A stretch of DNA of 64,000 bases from Paramagnetospirillum kuznetsovii. GTDB lineage: Bacteria; Pseudomonadota; Alphaproteobacteria; Rhodospirillales; Magnetospirillaceae. A program made the position numbers and the translations under genes. Below, piece after piece: positions 7,863 through 18,880 of this stretch (its first letter is position 1; the number at the start of each line of letters is the position of its first letter). The notes under the pieces are model-generated. The model saw only the letters and a program-made list of their open reading frames with translations. It made no database searches and was not told the DNA's origin. The DNA lies in contig NZ_PGTO01000016.1 in assembly GCF_003284725.1 (NCBI RefSeq), positions 21,251 to 85,250 of the forward strand, in the 5' to 3' direction.

Positions 7863-10202
7863 ATGGAGTTTTTTCGGCGGCTGACGTTTCTGGTCTGCGC
7901 TCCGGCCTTTGATTCCGGCGACCTGGAAGGTGCTCGCGTCCAGCAGATCATCACCGAGGTCGAACGCCTTGGCTTCGAGGTGGTGCGGGCGCGCCGGATC
8001 GAGGACGCCGAGATCGCGGTGCAGACCGATGCCGCCATCGGCTGCGTGCTGGTGGATTGGGCGCGCGACGTGGACGGCAAGGCCACCGCCCTGATCGATC
8101 TGATGCGCCGCCGGGGCCTGGAAATGCCCATCGTCATCCTGGTGCGCGGCGAGCGCTTCGAGGACATTCCCGTTGAAGTCCTCGACTATATCGACGGCTA
8201 TGTCTTCCTGGCCGAGGAAACCCCGGAATTCATCGCCAAGAATCTGATCAGCCGCCTGAAGCAGTTCGGCGACACCCTGAAGACGCCGTTCTTCGGCGCC
8301 CTGGTGGACTATGCCGAGGAAGCCAACCAGCTGTGGACCTGTCCCGGCCATAACGGCGGCATCTTCTACAATCGCAGCCCCATCGGCCGGATCTTCGTCG
8401 AGCATCTGGGCGAGGCGGTGTTCCGCGACGATCTGGACAATTCCATCCTGGAGCTGGGCGACCTGCTGACCCATGAAGGCCCGGCGCTTCAGGCGCAGAA
8501 GGAAGCCGCCAAGATCTTCGGGGCGGAAAAAACCTATTTCGTGCTCAACGGCACCTCGGCCTCCAACAAGATCGTGCTGTCCGCCCTGGTGGCCGAGGAT
8601 GATCTGGTGCTATTCGACCGCAACAATCACAAGGCGGCCCATCACGGCGCCCTGCTGCTGGGCGGCGGCATTCCGATCTTTCTCGAGACCGATCGCAACG
8701 CCCAGGGACTGATCGGCCCCATCCAGGCCCATGCCTTCGAGGAAGAGGCGATCCGCGCCAAGATCCGCGACAATCCCCTGGTCAAGGATCCGGAGGCGTG
8801 GACGCGCAAGCGGCCGTTCCGCGTCGCCGTCATCGAGCAGTGCACCTATGACGGCACCATCTACAACGCCGAGATGATCCTGAAGCGCATCGGCCATCTG
8901 TGCGACTACATCCTGTTCGACGAGGCCTGGGCCGGATTCCTGAAGTTCCATCCGCTGTTCCGCGGCCGCTACGGCATGGGATTGGAGAATCTGGGCGAGG
9001 ATTCGCCCGGCATCATCACCACCCAGTCCACCCACAAGCAGATGGCCGGGTTCTCCCAGGCCTCGCAGATCCATGTGCGCGATCGCCATATCAAAGGCCA
9101 GAGCCGCCGCATCGAGCACCGTCGCTTCAACGAGACCTTCCTGCTGCACGCCTCGACCTCGCCGTTCTATCCGCTGTTCGCGTCCCTGGACGTGGGCGCC
9201 CAGATGATGCGTGGGCGTTCGGGCGAGGTGCTGTGGGACGATACCGTTCGCCTCGGCATCGAGCTGCGCAAGAAGATCCGGGCCATCAAGGCCGAGTTCA
9301 TGGAGAAGGAAAAGGATCCGGTCCGCCACTGGTTCTTCGACCCCTTCGTTCCCGATCGGGTGACCAACGCCAACGGCGCCGATATCGCCTGGGAGCATGT
9401 CCCCACCGACGCCATCGCCACCGATGTCCGCTATTGGGAGCTCTCGCCCGGCGCCGCCTGGCACGGCTTCAAGACGGTGGACCGGCCGGCCTATGCCATG
9501 ACCGATCCCAACAAGCTGACCCTGCTGACCCCTGGTTTCGACCGCTTGACCGGGGCCTATGCCGATTACGGCATTCCCGCCCCGGTGGTCGCCCAGTTCC
9601 TGCGCGAGAACCGCGTGGTTCCGGAAAAGAACGATCTCAACTCGCTGCTGTTCCTGCTGACCCCCGGCATCGAGTCGAGCAAGGCGGGAACCCTGCTGTC
9701 CACCCTGGTGGCCTTCAAGCGCCGCCATGACGACAACGCCCTGCTGGACGACACCATTCCCGAATTCGTCGCCAAGCGGCGCCAACGCTATTCCGGCATC
9801 CGCGTCCAGGATCTGTGCCGCGACATGCACGCCTTCTTCCGCGAGCGCAATGTCAGCGCCCTGCAGCGCGCCCAGTTCTCACCGGAGCATCGCCCCCATA
9901 TGGTCATGCGGCCCAACGACGCGGTTCGCATGCTGACCCGCAATCAGGTGGACTATCTGCCCATCGACCAGATCGATGGCCGCATCGCCACCACCTTGTG
10001 GGTGGTCTATCCGCCCGGCATCGCCACCATCATTCCCGGTGAGCGCCTGTGCGAGCGGGCCAAGCCCATGCTGGACTATCTGAAGATGTTCGAGCGCAGC
10101 GCCAACCTGTTTCCCGGCTTCGAGGCGGAAATCCAGGGGATGTATCGCGAGATCGAGGCCGATGGCCGGATTCGCTTCTACACCTATGTGGCCAGGGAAT
10201 AG
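7863..10202 (+). CDS. Orn/Lys/Arg decarboxylase, PLP-dependent (AdiA/LdcI-type)
   Basis: A 779-residue fold-type I decarboxylase of the large bacterial group. An N-terminal receiver-like wing domain (about 1-130) precedes the catalytic domain; the PLP lysine is Lys392 in QSTHKQMAGFSQASQIH, preceded by His391. The C-terminal domain (YPPGIATIIPGE) is typical of the family. It converts arginine, lysine or ornithine into agmatine, cadaverine or putrescine; the substrate cannot be fixed by eye. ATG at 7863 is chosen over GTG at 7860 because GAGGGAG lies at good distance. No antiporter gene lies beside it, so a polyamine role is as likely as acid resistance. Confidence 0.85.
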   Translation: MEFFRRLTFLVCAPAFDSGDLEGARVQQIITEVERLGFEVVRARRIEDAEIAVQTDAAIGCVLVDWARDVDGKATALIDLMRRRGLEMPIVILVRGERFEDIPVEVLDYIDGYVFLAEETPEFIAKNLISRLKQFGDTLKTPFFGALVDYAEEANQLWTCPGHNGGIFYNRSPIGRIFVEHLGEAVFRDDLDNSILELGDLLTHEGPALQAQKEAAKIFGAEKTYFVLNGTSASNKIVLSALVAEDDLVLFDRNNHKAAHHGALLLGGGIPIFLETDRNAQGLIGPIQAHAFEEEAIRAKIRDNPLVKDPEAWTRKRPFRVAVIEQCTYDGTIYNAEMILKRIGHLCDYILFDEAWAGFLKFHPLFRGRYGMGLENLGEDSPGIITTQSTHKQMAGFSQASQIHVRDRHIKGQSRRIEHRRFNETFLLHASTSPFYPLFASLDVGAQMMRGRSGEVLWDDTVRLGIELRKKIRAIKAEFMEKEKDPVRHWFFDPFVPDRVTNANGADIAWEHVPTDAIATDVRYWELSPGAAWHGFKTVDRPAYAMTDPNKLTLLTPGFDRLTGAYADYGIPAPVVAQFLRENRVVPEKNDLNSLLFLLTPGIESSKAGTLLSTLVAFKRRHDDNALLDDTIPEFVAKRRQRYSGIRVQDLCRDMHAFFRERNVSALQRAQFSPEHRPHMVMRPNDAVRMLTRNQVDYLPIDQIDGRIATTLWVVYPPGIATIIPGERLCERAKPMLDYLKMFERSANLFPGFEAEIQGMYREIEADGRIRFYTYVARE

Positions 10203-10314
10203 GGGAAGCGGGGCCGATTGTGAATTTTCAGTGACGTGCCCGTTCGGATAGTTCCATTACCGGGGCCCCCCCTCCTATTGTGACCGCTACTGGCGGAGGA
10301 TGCAGGAGGGGGCC

Positions 10315-10500
10315 ATGGCGCCCGAACCGAACCCGTTGCGTCACCAAGGCGCCCACGAACGGCTGGACCACAGGGATCCTCCCTGGATGTATCTGGTCTT
10401 GTTGGCTGTCGTCGTCGGCGGACTGCTGGCCGCCAATCCGTCCAGCATTCCCGACCGTGCCCTGACCGCGTTCACCACCCTGGTGAGCGGCGGTCACTGA
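10315..10500 (+). CDS. Small single-pass membrane protein, unknown
   Basis: A 61-residue protein with a charged N-terminus (RHQGAHERLDHRDPP) followed by one membrane segment (WMYLVLLAVVVGGLLAA) and a short periplasmic tail. The ATG at 10315 has AGGAGGGGG directly upstream; an in-frame ATG at 10300 is the alternative. I do not recognise the family. It converges on the next small gene with a 7-base overlap at the 3' ends. Confidence 0.5.
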   Translation: MAPEPNPLRHQGAHERLDHRDPPWMYLVLLAVVVGGLLAANPSSIPDRALTAFTTLVSGGH

Positions 10501-10691
10501 GTGTGGGGCCCCTTGCGGGCCAACTTTTCCACTTCGCTCAGGACCAGGAAGGCCATGTCGCGCTGGCGGATATCGGCGGCGTGGCCGGTTTCCATGGCCC
10601 GTTCGCGGGCGATATCCACCGCATGGGCACCATAGCAGATCATCATGCGGCGGGCGGCACAGGCTATGTCATTGGAATCAATGGTCAACAT
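10494..10691 (-). CDS. Small soluble protein, unknown
   Basis: A 65-residue protein beginning MLTIDSND and ending KLARKGPHTQ, rich in Ala, Arg and Glu and predicted mostly helical (ARRMMICYGAHAVDIARERAMETGHAADIRQRD). A GGAGGT ribosome binding site lies 5 bases before the ATG at 10691. The frame stays open far upstream across tex, but that extension is an antisense shadow. Function unknown; the clean RBS and codon use support a real gene. Confidence 0.55.
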   Translation of the reverse strand: MLTIDSNDIACAARRMMICYGAHAVDIARERAMETGHAADIRQRDMAFLVLSEVEKLARKGPHTQ

Positions 10692-10820
10692 ATTGACCTC
10701 CAGCGCTGTAGCATTCACAGTATGTAGTATCGCAGGTGGAAAATGCAAGAAATTGCCGCTTTCACCCCGCGCCGCCTTGCGGTAAACCGGACGTCGCTTC
10801 CCACCAGCAATCGAGAGAGC

Positions 10821-13121
<2,301 letters not shown>

Positions 13122-13125
13122 CTCC

Positions 13126-14427
13126 ATGCGCCGTCTCGCCGCCGCCCTGTTGCTGTTGCTCTGTCCGACACTGGTTCACGCCCTGCCGGTCACCACGGCG
13201 GCCGGCAATCCCACCATCGTGGTCGGCATCATCGCCACCCTCGGCGGGGCGGGGGCCATGGCGGGACAGGATTCGGTGGACGGATTCACCACGGCGCTAC
13301 GGCAGATGGGCGGGCGTTTCGCCAATCAGGAAGTGCGCGTCGTGGTGGTCGATGATCGCGGCTCGCCCGACACGGCGATCCAAGTCACCCGTCGGCTGCT
13401 GGAACGGGAGAAGGTGGATTTCGTGCTGACGGCGGTGTCACAGCCCTCCCTGGCCGCCATCATCAAACCCTTGCTGGACTCGCGGGTCTTCGTCATCAAT
13501 CTGGATGCCGGGCCGCCGAGCCTGCTGGGGCCGGACTGCAACCCGTCGCTGTTCCAGATGGGAGTCTCGCCGGACGCCATCAACGAAGCGGCGGGGCTGT
13601 TCTTCGCGGCCGAGAAATATCGCAAGCTGGTGGTGGTCGGTCCCGACGCTCCCGCCACCAACGCCGCCGTGGCCGCCATCCGGCGTAATTGGACCGGCGA
13701 CATCGTCGATGTGTTGCGGGTCAAGGGCGGCGCCCTGACCTTTGCTCCCGAAGTGGCCCGACTGCGCGAACTGGCCCCTGACGCGGTCTATACGGTGCTG
13801 ACCGGCGGCATGGGCGTCGCCTTCGTGCGTGACTATTCCACCGCCGGGCTGAAGTCCGACATTCCCCTGGTGGGGCCGTGGACGGCATTCGAGCGCCCCA
13901 TGCTGCCGGGCTTGGCCGATCACGGCTTGGATATTCTGAATATCGCGCCGTGGAGCCCCGATCTCGACACGCCGCTGAACAAGCGCATGGTGACCGATTT
14001 CGAACTGGAATACGGCCGTCCCGCCACCTCGTGGGTGGCGCAGGGCTATGACGCCGCCCTTTTGCTGGAATCGACCATGAAGTTCACCTCGGGGCGCACC
14101 ACCGACCGCGAGGCGGTGCGCCACGGGGTGCGGCGGGCGGAGTTTTCCCCGGTTCAGGGAAGCTTTCGCTTCGACACCAATCACGGCCCGTCCATCAACC
14201 TGTATCTGCGCCGGGTGATTCGCGACGCCAAGGGGCGGTTGACCGAGGAACTGCGTACCGTCCTGGTCAAGGACTGGCATGGCCGCGAGGTCGCCCAATG
14301 CCCCATGCGCTGGGCAGAGGACTTGACCCAACCGGGAGGCAAGCCGGGCTCGGCGCCCGCCCAGCCCCCCAAGCCGCCCAAGGCGCCCCCCCCCTCCGCC
14401 AAGCCCCCGAAAAAGCCGGTGCAATAG
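13126..14427 (+). CDS. Branched-chain amino-acid-type ABC transporter periplasmic binding protein
   Basis: A 433-residue protein with a Sec signal peptide (LAAALLLLLCPTLVHA) and the LivJ/Peripla_BP_6 fold: IVVGIIATLGGAGAMAGQDSVDGF, VVVVDDRGSPDTAIQVTRRLL, and a second lobe ending ELRTVLVKDW. It would bind an amino acid, amide or aromatic ligand in the periplasm. The C-terminus carries an unusual ~35-residue Pro/Lys-rich tail. It follows tex by 4 bases but no permease or ATPase genes are adjacent, so it is an orphan binding protein or a sensor partner. Confidence 0.8.
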   Translation: MRRLAAALLLLLCPTLVHALPVTTAAGNPTIVVGIIATLGGAGAMAGQDSVDGFTTALRQMGGRFANQEVRVVVVDDRGSPDTAIQVTRRLLEREKVDFVLTAVSQPSLAAIIKPLLDSRVFVINLDAGPPSLLGPDCNPSLFQMGVSPDAINEAAGLFFAAEKYRKLVVVGPDAPATNAAVAAIRRNWTGDIVDVLRVKGGALTFAPEVARLRELAPDAVYTVLTGGMGVAFVRDYSTAGLKSDIPLVGPWTAFERPMLPGLADHGLDILNIAPWSPDLDTPLNKRMVTDFELEYGRPATSWVAQGYDAALLLESTMKFTSGRTTDREAVRHGVRRAEFSPVQGSFRFDTNHGPSINLYLRRVIRDAKGRLTEELRTVLVKDWHGREVAQCPMRWAEDLTQPGGKPGSAPAQPPKPPKAPPPSAKPPKKPVQ

Positions 14428-14493
14428 GTTTCGTCCCTGGTTCGCGTCTTGCATGGTGATCGCCTCGATCTTTCGTTCTCGGGGAGATAACCC

Positions 14494-14991
14494 ATGTCCA
14501 TGACCGTCGATTCCAGCCCGCCGGGGGCCAATGCCATCCTTGGCTCGCAGGCCGCGGGGCCGTCCGCCAAGACCGGCGATTTCAGTGCCGCCCTGGCGGC
14601 GGAGCAGCGGGCCGAGGCCAGCCTGCGCGATCAGGCCGATACCCTGGACGCCATCAAGGCCAAGGGATTCAGCGCCTGGGTTCGCGACACGCGGATCGAG
14701 AAGCTGAAAGCGGAAATCCGCAAGAAGGTCATGGCCGCCATGGGGCTGGATGAGAAATCCTTGGCCGCCCTGAACGACAAAGTGCGCCAGTCCATCGAAA
14801 AGCAGATCGAGGAACAGGTCATGCGCGAAATGGAGCAGGCCATGAAGGAGGACAAGGACGGTGGGAAGAAATCGCCCCAGTCGGCCGCCTCCGGTGGGCA
14901 AAATTTGCCGGATGGCCCGGTTTGCGGCGCCAAGCGGGTTCCGGTGATCGCGGCCCTGGCGACGCCGGGCGGTGAATCGGTGCTTGGCTAG
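14494..14991 (+). CDS. Coiled-coil protein of unknown function
   Basis: A 165-residue soluble protein preceded by a GGGAGATAA-type ribosome site. The N-terminal ~45 residues look disordered; the middle (EQRAEASLRDQADTLDAIKAKG, then EKLKAEIRKKVMAAMG to QIEEQVMREMEQAMKEDKDGGKK) is strongly helical and charged with coiled-coil periodicity; the C-terminus is Gly/Pro-rich with a single Cys. I do not recognise a family. No signal peptide. It stands alone between the binding protein and a dispersed repeat. Confidence 0.55.
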   Translation: MSMTVDSSPPGANAILGSQAAGPSAKTGDFSAALAAEQRAEASLRDQADTLDAIKAKGFSAWVRDTRIEKLKAEIRKKVMAAMGLDEKSLAALNDKVRQSIEKQIEEQVMREMEQAMKEDKDGGKKSPQSAASGGQNLPDGPVCGAKRVPVIAALATPGGESVLG

Positions 14992-15016
14992 TTCGTTGCA
15001 GGCCAATCAGACGACC

Positions 15017-15122
15017 TGTCATTCCGACGACCAGCGGGAGGAGGAATCTCATTCTGGACCGGCATTTCAGAACCGGCATCGGCGGATCAGACGGAGATCC
15101 CTCGCATCCGCTCGGGATGACA
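15017..15122. repeat. Dispersed ~105-bp palindromic-ended repeat, copy A
   Basis: Begins TGTCATTCCGACGACC and ends CGCTCGGGATGACA, so the ends are near-perfect inverted repeats (TGTCAT / ATGACA). It matches a second copy at 25729-25832 along its whole length, with best conservation in the outer 35 bases of each side (CGGGAGGAGG, AGATCCCTCGC, GCTCGGGATGACA). Both copies lie in intergenic DNA at the 3' end of a gene. It resembles a REP/MITE-like element; no reading frame. Confidence 0.75.
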
Positions 15123-15133
15123 AGCCGGGATGA

Positions 15134-15544
15134 TTACCGGCTGCGCTCGACCAGCTTGATCATGGTGTCAAGCGTCAGCGAGGCAAAGGTCGCCCGCGCC
15201 GTGTCCTCGATTTCCATCAGCACCTGGCACAGGGCCTTGCCCTCGGCGGTGTCGTCGCCGTCCTCGCGCTCGCCGTTGCGGATGGGGTCGATGGTCTCGA
15301 ACAGCTGGATGATGTCGAGCAAGGTGGTGCGCCGCCGGTTGCCCGAGAAGCGATAGCCACCACCGGCGCCGCGCACTGCCTCCACCAGCCCGACCCGGCC
15401 CAGCGAGCGCAGAACCTTGGCCAGATGATTGGTGGAGATGCCGTATTTCTCGGCGATTTCATTGGCCGACAATTGGCGGTCGGGACCGGCGGCCAGTTCA
15501 AGCACGGCGAACAGGGCGCAGCGGGTAGCCTTCTGGAGTTTCAT
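15134..15544 (-). CDS. Rrf2-family transcriptional regulator
   Basis: A 136-residue protein with the Rrf2 winged-helix fold: MKLQKATRCALFAVLELA, then LSANEIAEKYGISTNHLAKVLRSLGRVGLVEAVRGAGGGYRF, the typical recognition helix and wing. IscR/NsrR-type regulators carry three clustered cysteines after the wing; here only one Cys (ALCQVLMEIE) is present there, so an Fe-S cluster of the usual type is unlikely. The start ATG overlaps the stop of the upstream GNAT gene (TGATG), so the two are co-translated. Targets unknown; hoxF lies upstream of the pair, facing away. Confidence 0.85.
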   Translation of the reverse strand: MKLQKATRCALFAVLELAAGPDRQLSANEIAEKYGISTNHLAKVLRSLGRVGLVEAVRGAGGGYRFSGNRRRTTLLDIIQLFETIDPIRNGEREDGDDTAEGKALCQVLMEIEDTARATFASLTLDTMIKLVERSR

Positions 15545-16047
15545 CAGAGATCCTTCTCCAGTTCGATGAACGGCCCGGCCATCATGCCCTGGCTGCGGAA
15601 AAAGCTCATGATCAGGGTGTGGTCGCGGGCCAGCATGGTGCGAACCTTGTTGGCCCCGGCCTTGCGGAACCGGTCGTTCAGCGCCTCGAACAGCGTGTTG
15701 CCGACACCGGCCTGACGTATTTCGTTGCGCACGCCGATGGCGAATACCCAACCGCAGGGCGGCGATCCGAATTCCCAGGCGCGAATTTCTCCGATGATAA
15801 ACCCCAGTACCGTATCGCCATCGCAGGCGACCAAGAAAAATCGGTACCGTTTTACGGATTTAGGTTGAACGTCATCGTCGATATCAGCGGCGCGATTGTT
15901 GTATCGCTCGAAGAGATCTTGCCAATACTCGTCTTTGAACAGACCAGTGTTTTCGGCGTCGATGTCAATCACTTGCGGAATGTCCGCCGCTTTGGCGAGG
16001 CGGACCACGCACTTCTTTTCAGATTGTTTGGTCTGAGAATTTGCCAT
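15544..16047 (-). CDS. GNAT-family N-acetyltransferase-like protein
   Basis: A 167-residue protein with a GNAT core: VVRLAKAADIPQVIDID at the N-terminus, RYRFFLVACDGDTVLGFIIGE (strands 3-4), WVFAIGVRNEIRQAGVGNTLFEAL (acetyl-CoA loop, R-x-x-G-V-G) and the final MSFFRSQGM strand. The substrate is unknown. The ATG at 16047 has GGAGAGA upstream; the frame extends further, to 16134, without a better start. It is translationally coupled to the Rrf2 regulator, and so may act on a small molecule or protein in the response that regulator controls. Confidence 0.75.
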   Translation of the reverse strand: MANSQTKQSEKKCVVRLAKAADIPQVIDIDAENTGLFKDEYWQDLFERYNNRAADIDDDVQPKSVKRYRFFLVACDGDTVLGFIIGEIRAWEFGSPPCGWVFAIGVRNEIRQAGVGNTLFEALNDRFRKAGANKVRTMLARDHTLIMSFFRSQGMMAGPFIELEKDL

Positions 16048-16203
16048 GCCGAGCGTCTCTCCACCTGATTTAGCAGTTTTAGTGCAGGAATGCCTTGAAG
16101 ACAATGACGATTGTTCAAACCGTCGTTGGCGCATGGCTGGTCGGAGCCGGTCGCGGCTATGGCATGAAAAGGAGCGTTGCGTCGTTTAATCTGGGGTGTA
16201 CCA

Positions 16204-16217
16204 TTGATCGCGATCAC
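16204..16217. promoter_or_regulatory. FNR/CRP-like binding site upstream of hoxF
   Basis: TTGATCGCGATCAC matches the FNR/FixK consensus TTGAY-N4-RTCAA in nine of ten defined bases. Its centre is 40.5 bases before the hoxF start codon. A class II activator site (-41.5) would put the transcript start at the hoxF ATG itself, so the site may act as a repressor site, serve a leaderless mRNA, or serve the divergent GNAT/Rrf2 operon. Anaerobic or microaerobic control of the hydrogenase is inferred. Confidence 0.6.
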
Positions 16218-16250
16218 ACAGGCGAACTTTGACCATGTGGGGGATTTGCG

Positions 16251-18116
16251 ATGGGGAACGTGACTTCCAACGGCATCGGCCCCGATGACAGCGGCGCGGT
16301 CCAAGCCGTTCTCTCCCGGCACAAACACGATGCCTCCCGATTGATGCAGATTCTGCGGGAAGTACAGGAGGGGCTGACATGGCTGTCGCCCGCCGTGCTC
16401 ACCGCCATCGCCAACGGGTTGAAACTTCCCCGTGCACGGGTCGAGGGTGTCGCGGGCTTCTACCACTTCTTCCACACCGAGTCGCTGGGCCGCTATCGCG
16501 TGCTGTGGAGCGACAACATCACCGACCGCATGGCGGGCAATGCCGACCTGATGGCCCGCATGTGCAAGAAGCTGTGGCTGAAGCCGGGCGATGTCTCCGA
16601 GGATGGGCTGGTCAGCGTCGGCACCACGTCTTGCACCGGCATGTGCGACCAGGGGCCTGCCCTGCTAGTCAACTATCGCCCCATCACCCGCATGACCGCC
16701 GACCGGGTCGACAAGATCGTCGATCTGATCCGCAAGAAAGTACCGTTGGAGGAATGGCCGTCCGAGTACTTCCTGGTGGAGGACAATATCCGCCGCAAGG
16801 ATGCCCTGCTGGACAACGGCCTTGCCCCCGGCGACGCATTGCGCGCCCTGAAAAGCCCGCAGGAGATGGTCGATACCATCAAGGCATCCGGCCTGCGCGG
16901 GCGTGGCGGCGCCGGTTTCTCCACCGGCCAGAAATGGGAGTTCTGTCGCGCCGCCGTGGGGACTGGCGCCAATGCGGCCCATTACGTGGTGTGCAACGCC
17001 GACGAGGGCGAGCCCGGCACCTTCAAGGACCGGGTGCTGCTGAACTCCTACGCCGATCTGGTGTTCGAGGGCATGACCGTCGCGGGCTATGTCATCGGCG
17101 CCAAGAAGGGCCTGGTCTATCTGCGCGGTGAATACCGCTTCCTGCTGGACAAGCTCAATGCCGTTCTGGAGGCGCGCCGCGCCGCCAAGCTGTTGGGCCA
17201 AAGCATCCTGGGCCAGACGGGATTCGACTTCGACATCGAAATCCACTTGGGTGCCGGAGCCTATGTCTGCGGCGAGGAGACCGCGCTTCTGGAAAGCCTG
17301 GAGGGCAAGCGCGGCGTGCCGCGCAAGCGGCCGCCCTTCCCGGTGAGCAGCGGCTATCTCGGCCAGCCGACGGCGGTCAACAATGTGGAAACCCTGGCCT
17401 CGGCGGCACTGATCGCCGCCAAGGGCGCCGCCTGGTACAAGGCCATCGGCACCGCCAAGTCGTCGGGCACAAAGATCCTGTCCATCTCGGGCGATTGCCA
17501 GCGCCCCGGCATCTACGAATATCCCTATGGCGTGACGGTGGCCCAGGTGCTGGCCGATTGCGGCGCCAGGGATACTCAGGCCTGTCAGATCGCGGGCGCT
17601 TCGGGGCTATGCGTGGCGCCGGGCGAATTCGGCCGCAAGATCGCCTTCGAGGATATTCCCACCGGCGGCTCGTTCATGGTCTTCGATAATTCGCGCGACA
17701 TGTTCCAAGTGGCGCGCAACTTCGTCCATTTCTTCGTGGATGAAAGCTGCGGCTTCTGCACGCCGTGTCGGGTCGGCACCACGCTTTTGAAGAACGTCAT
17801 GGACAAGATCAGCGACGGCCATGGCGGCGAATACGACATCAACGACGCCTGGCGCATCATCCGCACCCTGAAGACCGCCAGCCATTGCGGTCTGGGCCAG
17901 ACGGCGGGAAACTGCGTCGCCGACACCTTGCAGAAATTCCGGCCAAGCTACGAATTGCGGCTGAATGTCCGCGATTTCGAACCGGCTTTCGATCTCGACT
18001 CGGCGCTGTCCAAGATGCGCGAGGTCACCGGACGCGACGATCCGGGCGCGCATTTCCATATCGCGCACCGCAAATCGAAATCGGGCGTCGGGGCCAAGGG
18101 GGGAGACGCGTCATGA
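16251..18116 (+). CDS. hoxF: NAD-reducing [NiFe]-hydrogenase diaphorase subunit HoxF
   Basis: A 621-residue fusion of a NuoE-like domain (about 15-170) and a NuoF-like domain (about 190-560). The NuoF part has the NAD-binding GLRGRGGAGFSTGQKW, the FMN loop GAGAYVCGEETALLES and the N3-type [4Fe-4S] ligands SCGFCTPCR plus a distal Cys (SHCGLGQ). The NuoE part keeps only the second cysteine pair (CTGMC); the first pair is replaced (VLWSDNITD), so its [2Fe-2S] cluster is probably incomplete. HoxF with HoxU passes electrons between H2 and NAD in the cytosol. First gene of hoxFUYHW, with a 4-base overlap to hoxU. Confidence 0.93.
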   Translation: MGNVTSNGIGPDDSGAVQAVLSRHKHDASRLMQILREVQEGLTWLSPAVLTAIANGLKLPRARVEGVAGFYHFFHTESLGRYRVLWSDNITDRMAGNADLMARMCKKLWLKPGDVSEDGLVSVGTTSCTGMCDQGPALLVNYRPITRMTADRVDKIVDLIRKKVPLEEWPSEYFLVEDNIRRKDALLDNGLAPGDALRALKSPQEMVDTIKASGLRGRGGAGFSTGQKWEFCRAAVGTGANAAHYVVCNADEGEPGTFKDRVLLNSYADLVFEGMTVAGYVIGAKKGLVYLRGEYRFLLDKLNAVLEARRAAKLLGQSILGQTGFDFDIEIHLGAGAYVCGEETALLESLEGKRGVPRKRPPFPVSSGYLGQPTAVNNVETLASAALIAAKGAAWYKAIGTAKSSGTKILSISGDCQRPGIYEYPYGVTVAQVLADCGARDTQACQIAGASGLCVAPGEFGRKIAFEDIPTGGSFMVFDNSRDMFQVARNFVHFFVDESCGFCTPCRVGTTLLKNVMDKISDGHGGEYDINDAWRIIRTLKTASHCGLGQTAGNCVADTLQKFRPSYELRLNVRDFEPAFDLDSALSKMREVTGRDDPGAHFHIAHRKSKSGVGAKGGDAS

Positions 18117-18880
18117 GCAATGAATCCTTCTTTCTCGACGAAGAGGAAATTCCCTTCGCCGAGGGCCAGACCATCATCCAGGCGGCGCTGAGTGCCGGGA
18201 AATACATCCCCCACCTCTGCTACCACCCGGAATTCAAGCCGCACGGGTCGTGCAAGCTGTGCACGGTGCGCATCGACTCGCGCACCATCACCACCGAGGA
18301 CGGCCAGACGGTGAAGATTCCCGGCCGCGCCGCCGCCTCCTGCACCACCCCGGCCCAGGCGGGCCAGCATGTGGAAAGCGAGACGGACGAACTCAGGGAT
18401 CTGCGCCGCACCCTGGTGCAGATGCTGCTGGTGGAAGGCAATCACTACTGCCCATCTTGCGAGAAGAGCGGCAAATGCATGTTGCAGGGCCTCGCCTATG
18501 ACCTTGGCGTCATGGACCCGCACTTCCCTCAGTATTTCTCCAAGCGCGAGGTGGATGCCAGCCACGCCGACATCCTGCTGGATTTCAACCGCTGCATCCT
18601 GTGCGAGCTGTGCGTGCGCGCCTCCGCTGAAATGGACAAGAAGAACGTTTTCTCCCTGTCGGGCAGGGGCAACACCAAGCACCTGATCTGCAACAGTGAA
18701 AGCGGCATGCTGGGCGACACCAATCTGGCCGCCACCGACAAGGCCGCCAATGTCTGTCCGGTGGGCGTCATCTTGCACAAGCGGCACGGCTTCGAGGTGC
18801 CCTACGGCCAGCGCCGCTTCGACAAGGCCCCCATCAGCGATAACGCGGTTCAATACGCGCCGGTCAAGGAGCAGGTGTGA
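18113..18880 (+). CDS. hoxU: Hydrogenase diaphorase small subunit HoxU
   Basis: A 255-residue NuoG-N-terminus-like protein. It has the plant-type [2Fe-2S] ligands (HLCYHPEFKPHGSCKLC, then a Cys in AASCTTPA), the His-Cys [4Fe-4S] segment (HYCPSCEKSGKC) and a ferredoxin-like cluster (RCILCELCVRA...NVCPVG). It wires HoxF to the HoxYH hydrogenase module. Start ATG overlaps the hoxF stop, and its own TGATG overlaps hoxY. Confidence 0.93.
   Translation: MSNESFFLDEEEIPFAEGQTIIQAALSAGKYIPHLCYHPEFKPHGSCKLCTVRIDSRTITTEDGQTVKIPGRAAASCTTPAQAGQHVESETDELRDLRRTLVQMLLVEGNHYCPSCEKSGKCMLQGLAYDLGVMDPHFPQYFSKREVDASHADILLDFNRCILCELCVRASAEMDKKNVFSLSGRGNTKHLICNSESGMLGDTNLAATDKAANVCPVGVILHKRHGFEVPYGQRRFDKAPISDNAVQYAPVKEQV

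Noticed and set aside
8610..9830. A 406-residue minus-strand frame
   Set aside because: Antisense to the well-conserved decarboxylase; no ribosome site or recognisable motif.
16251..18880. Complex I NuoEFG instead of hydrogenase
   Set aside because: The fused NuoE-NuoF protein, a short NuoG-like protein and the following HoxY and HoxH with NiFe ligands identify the NAD-linked hydrogenase.
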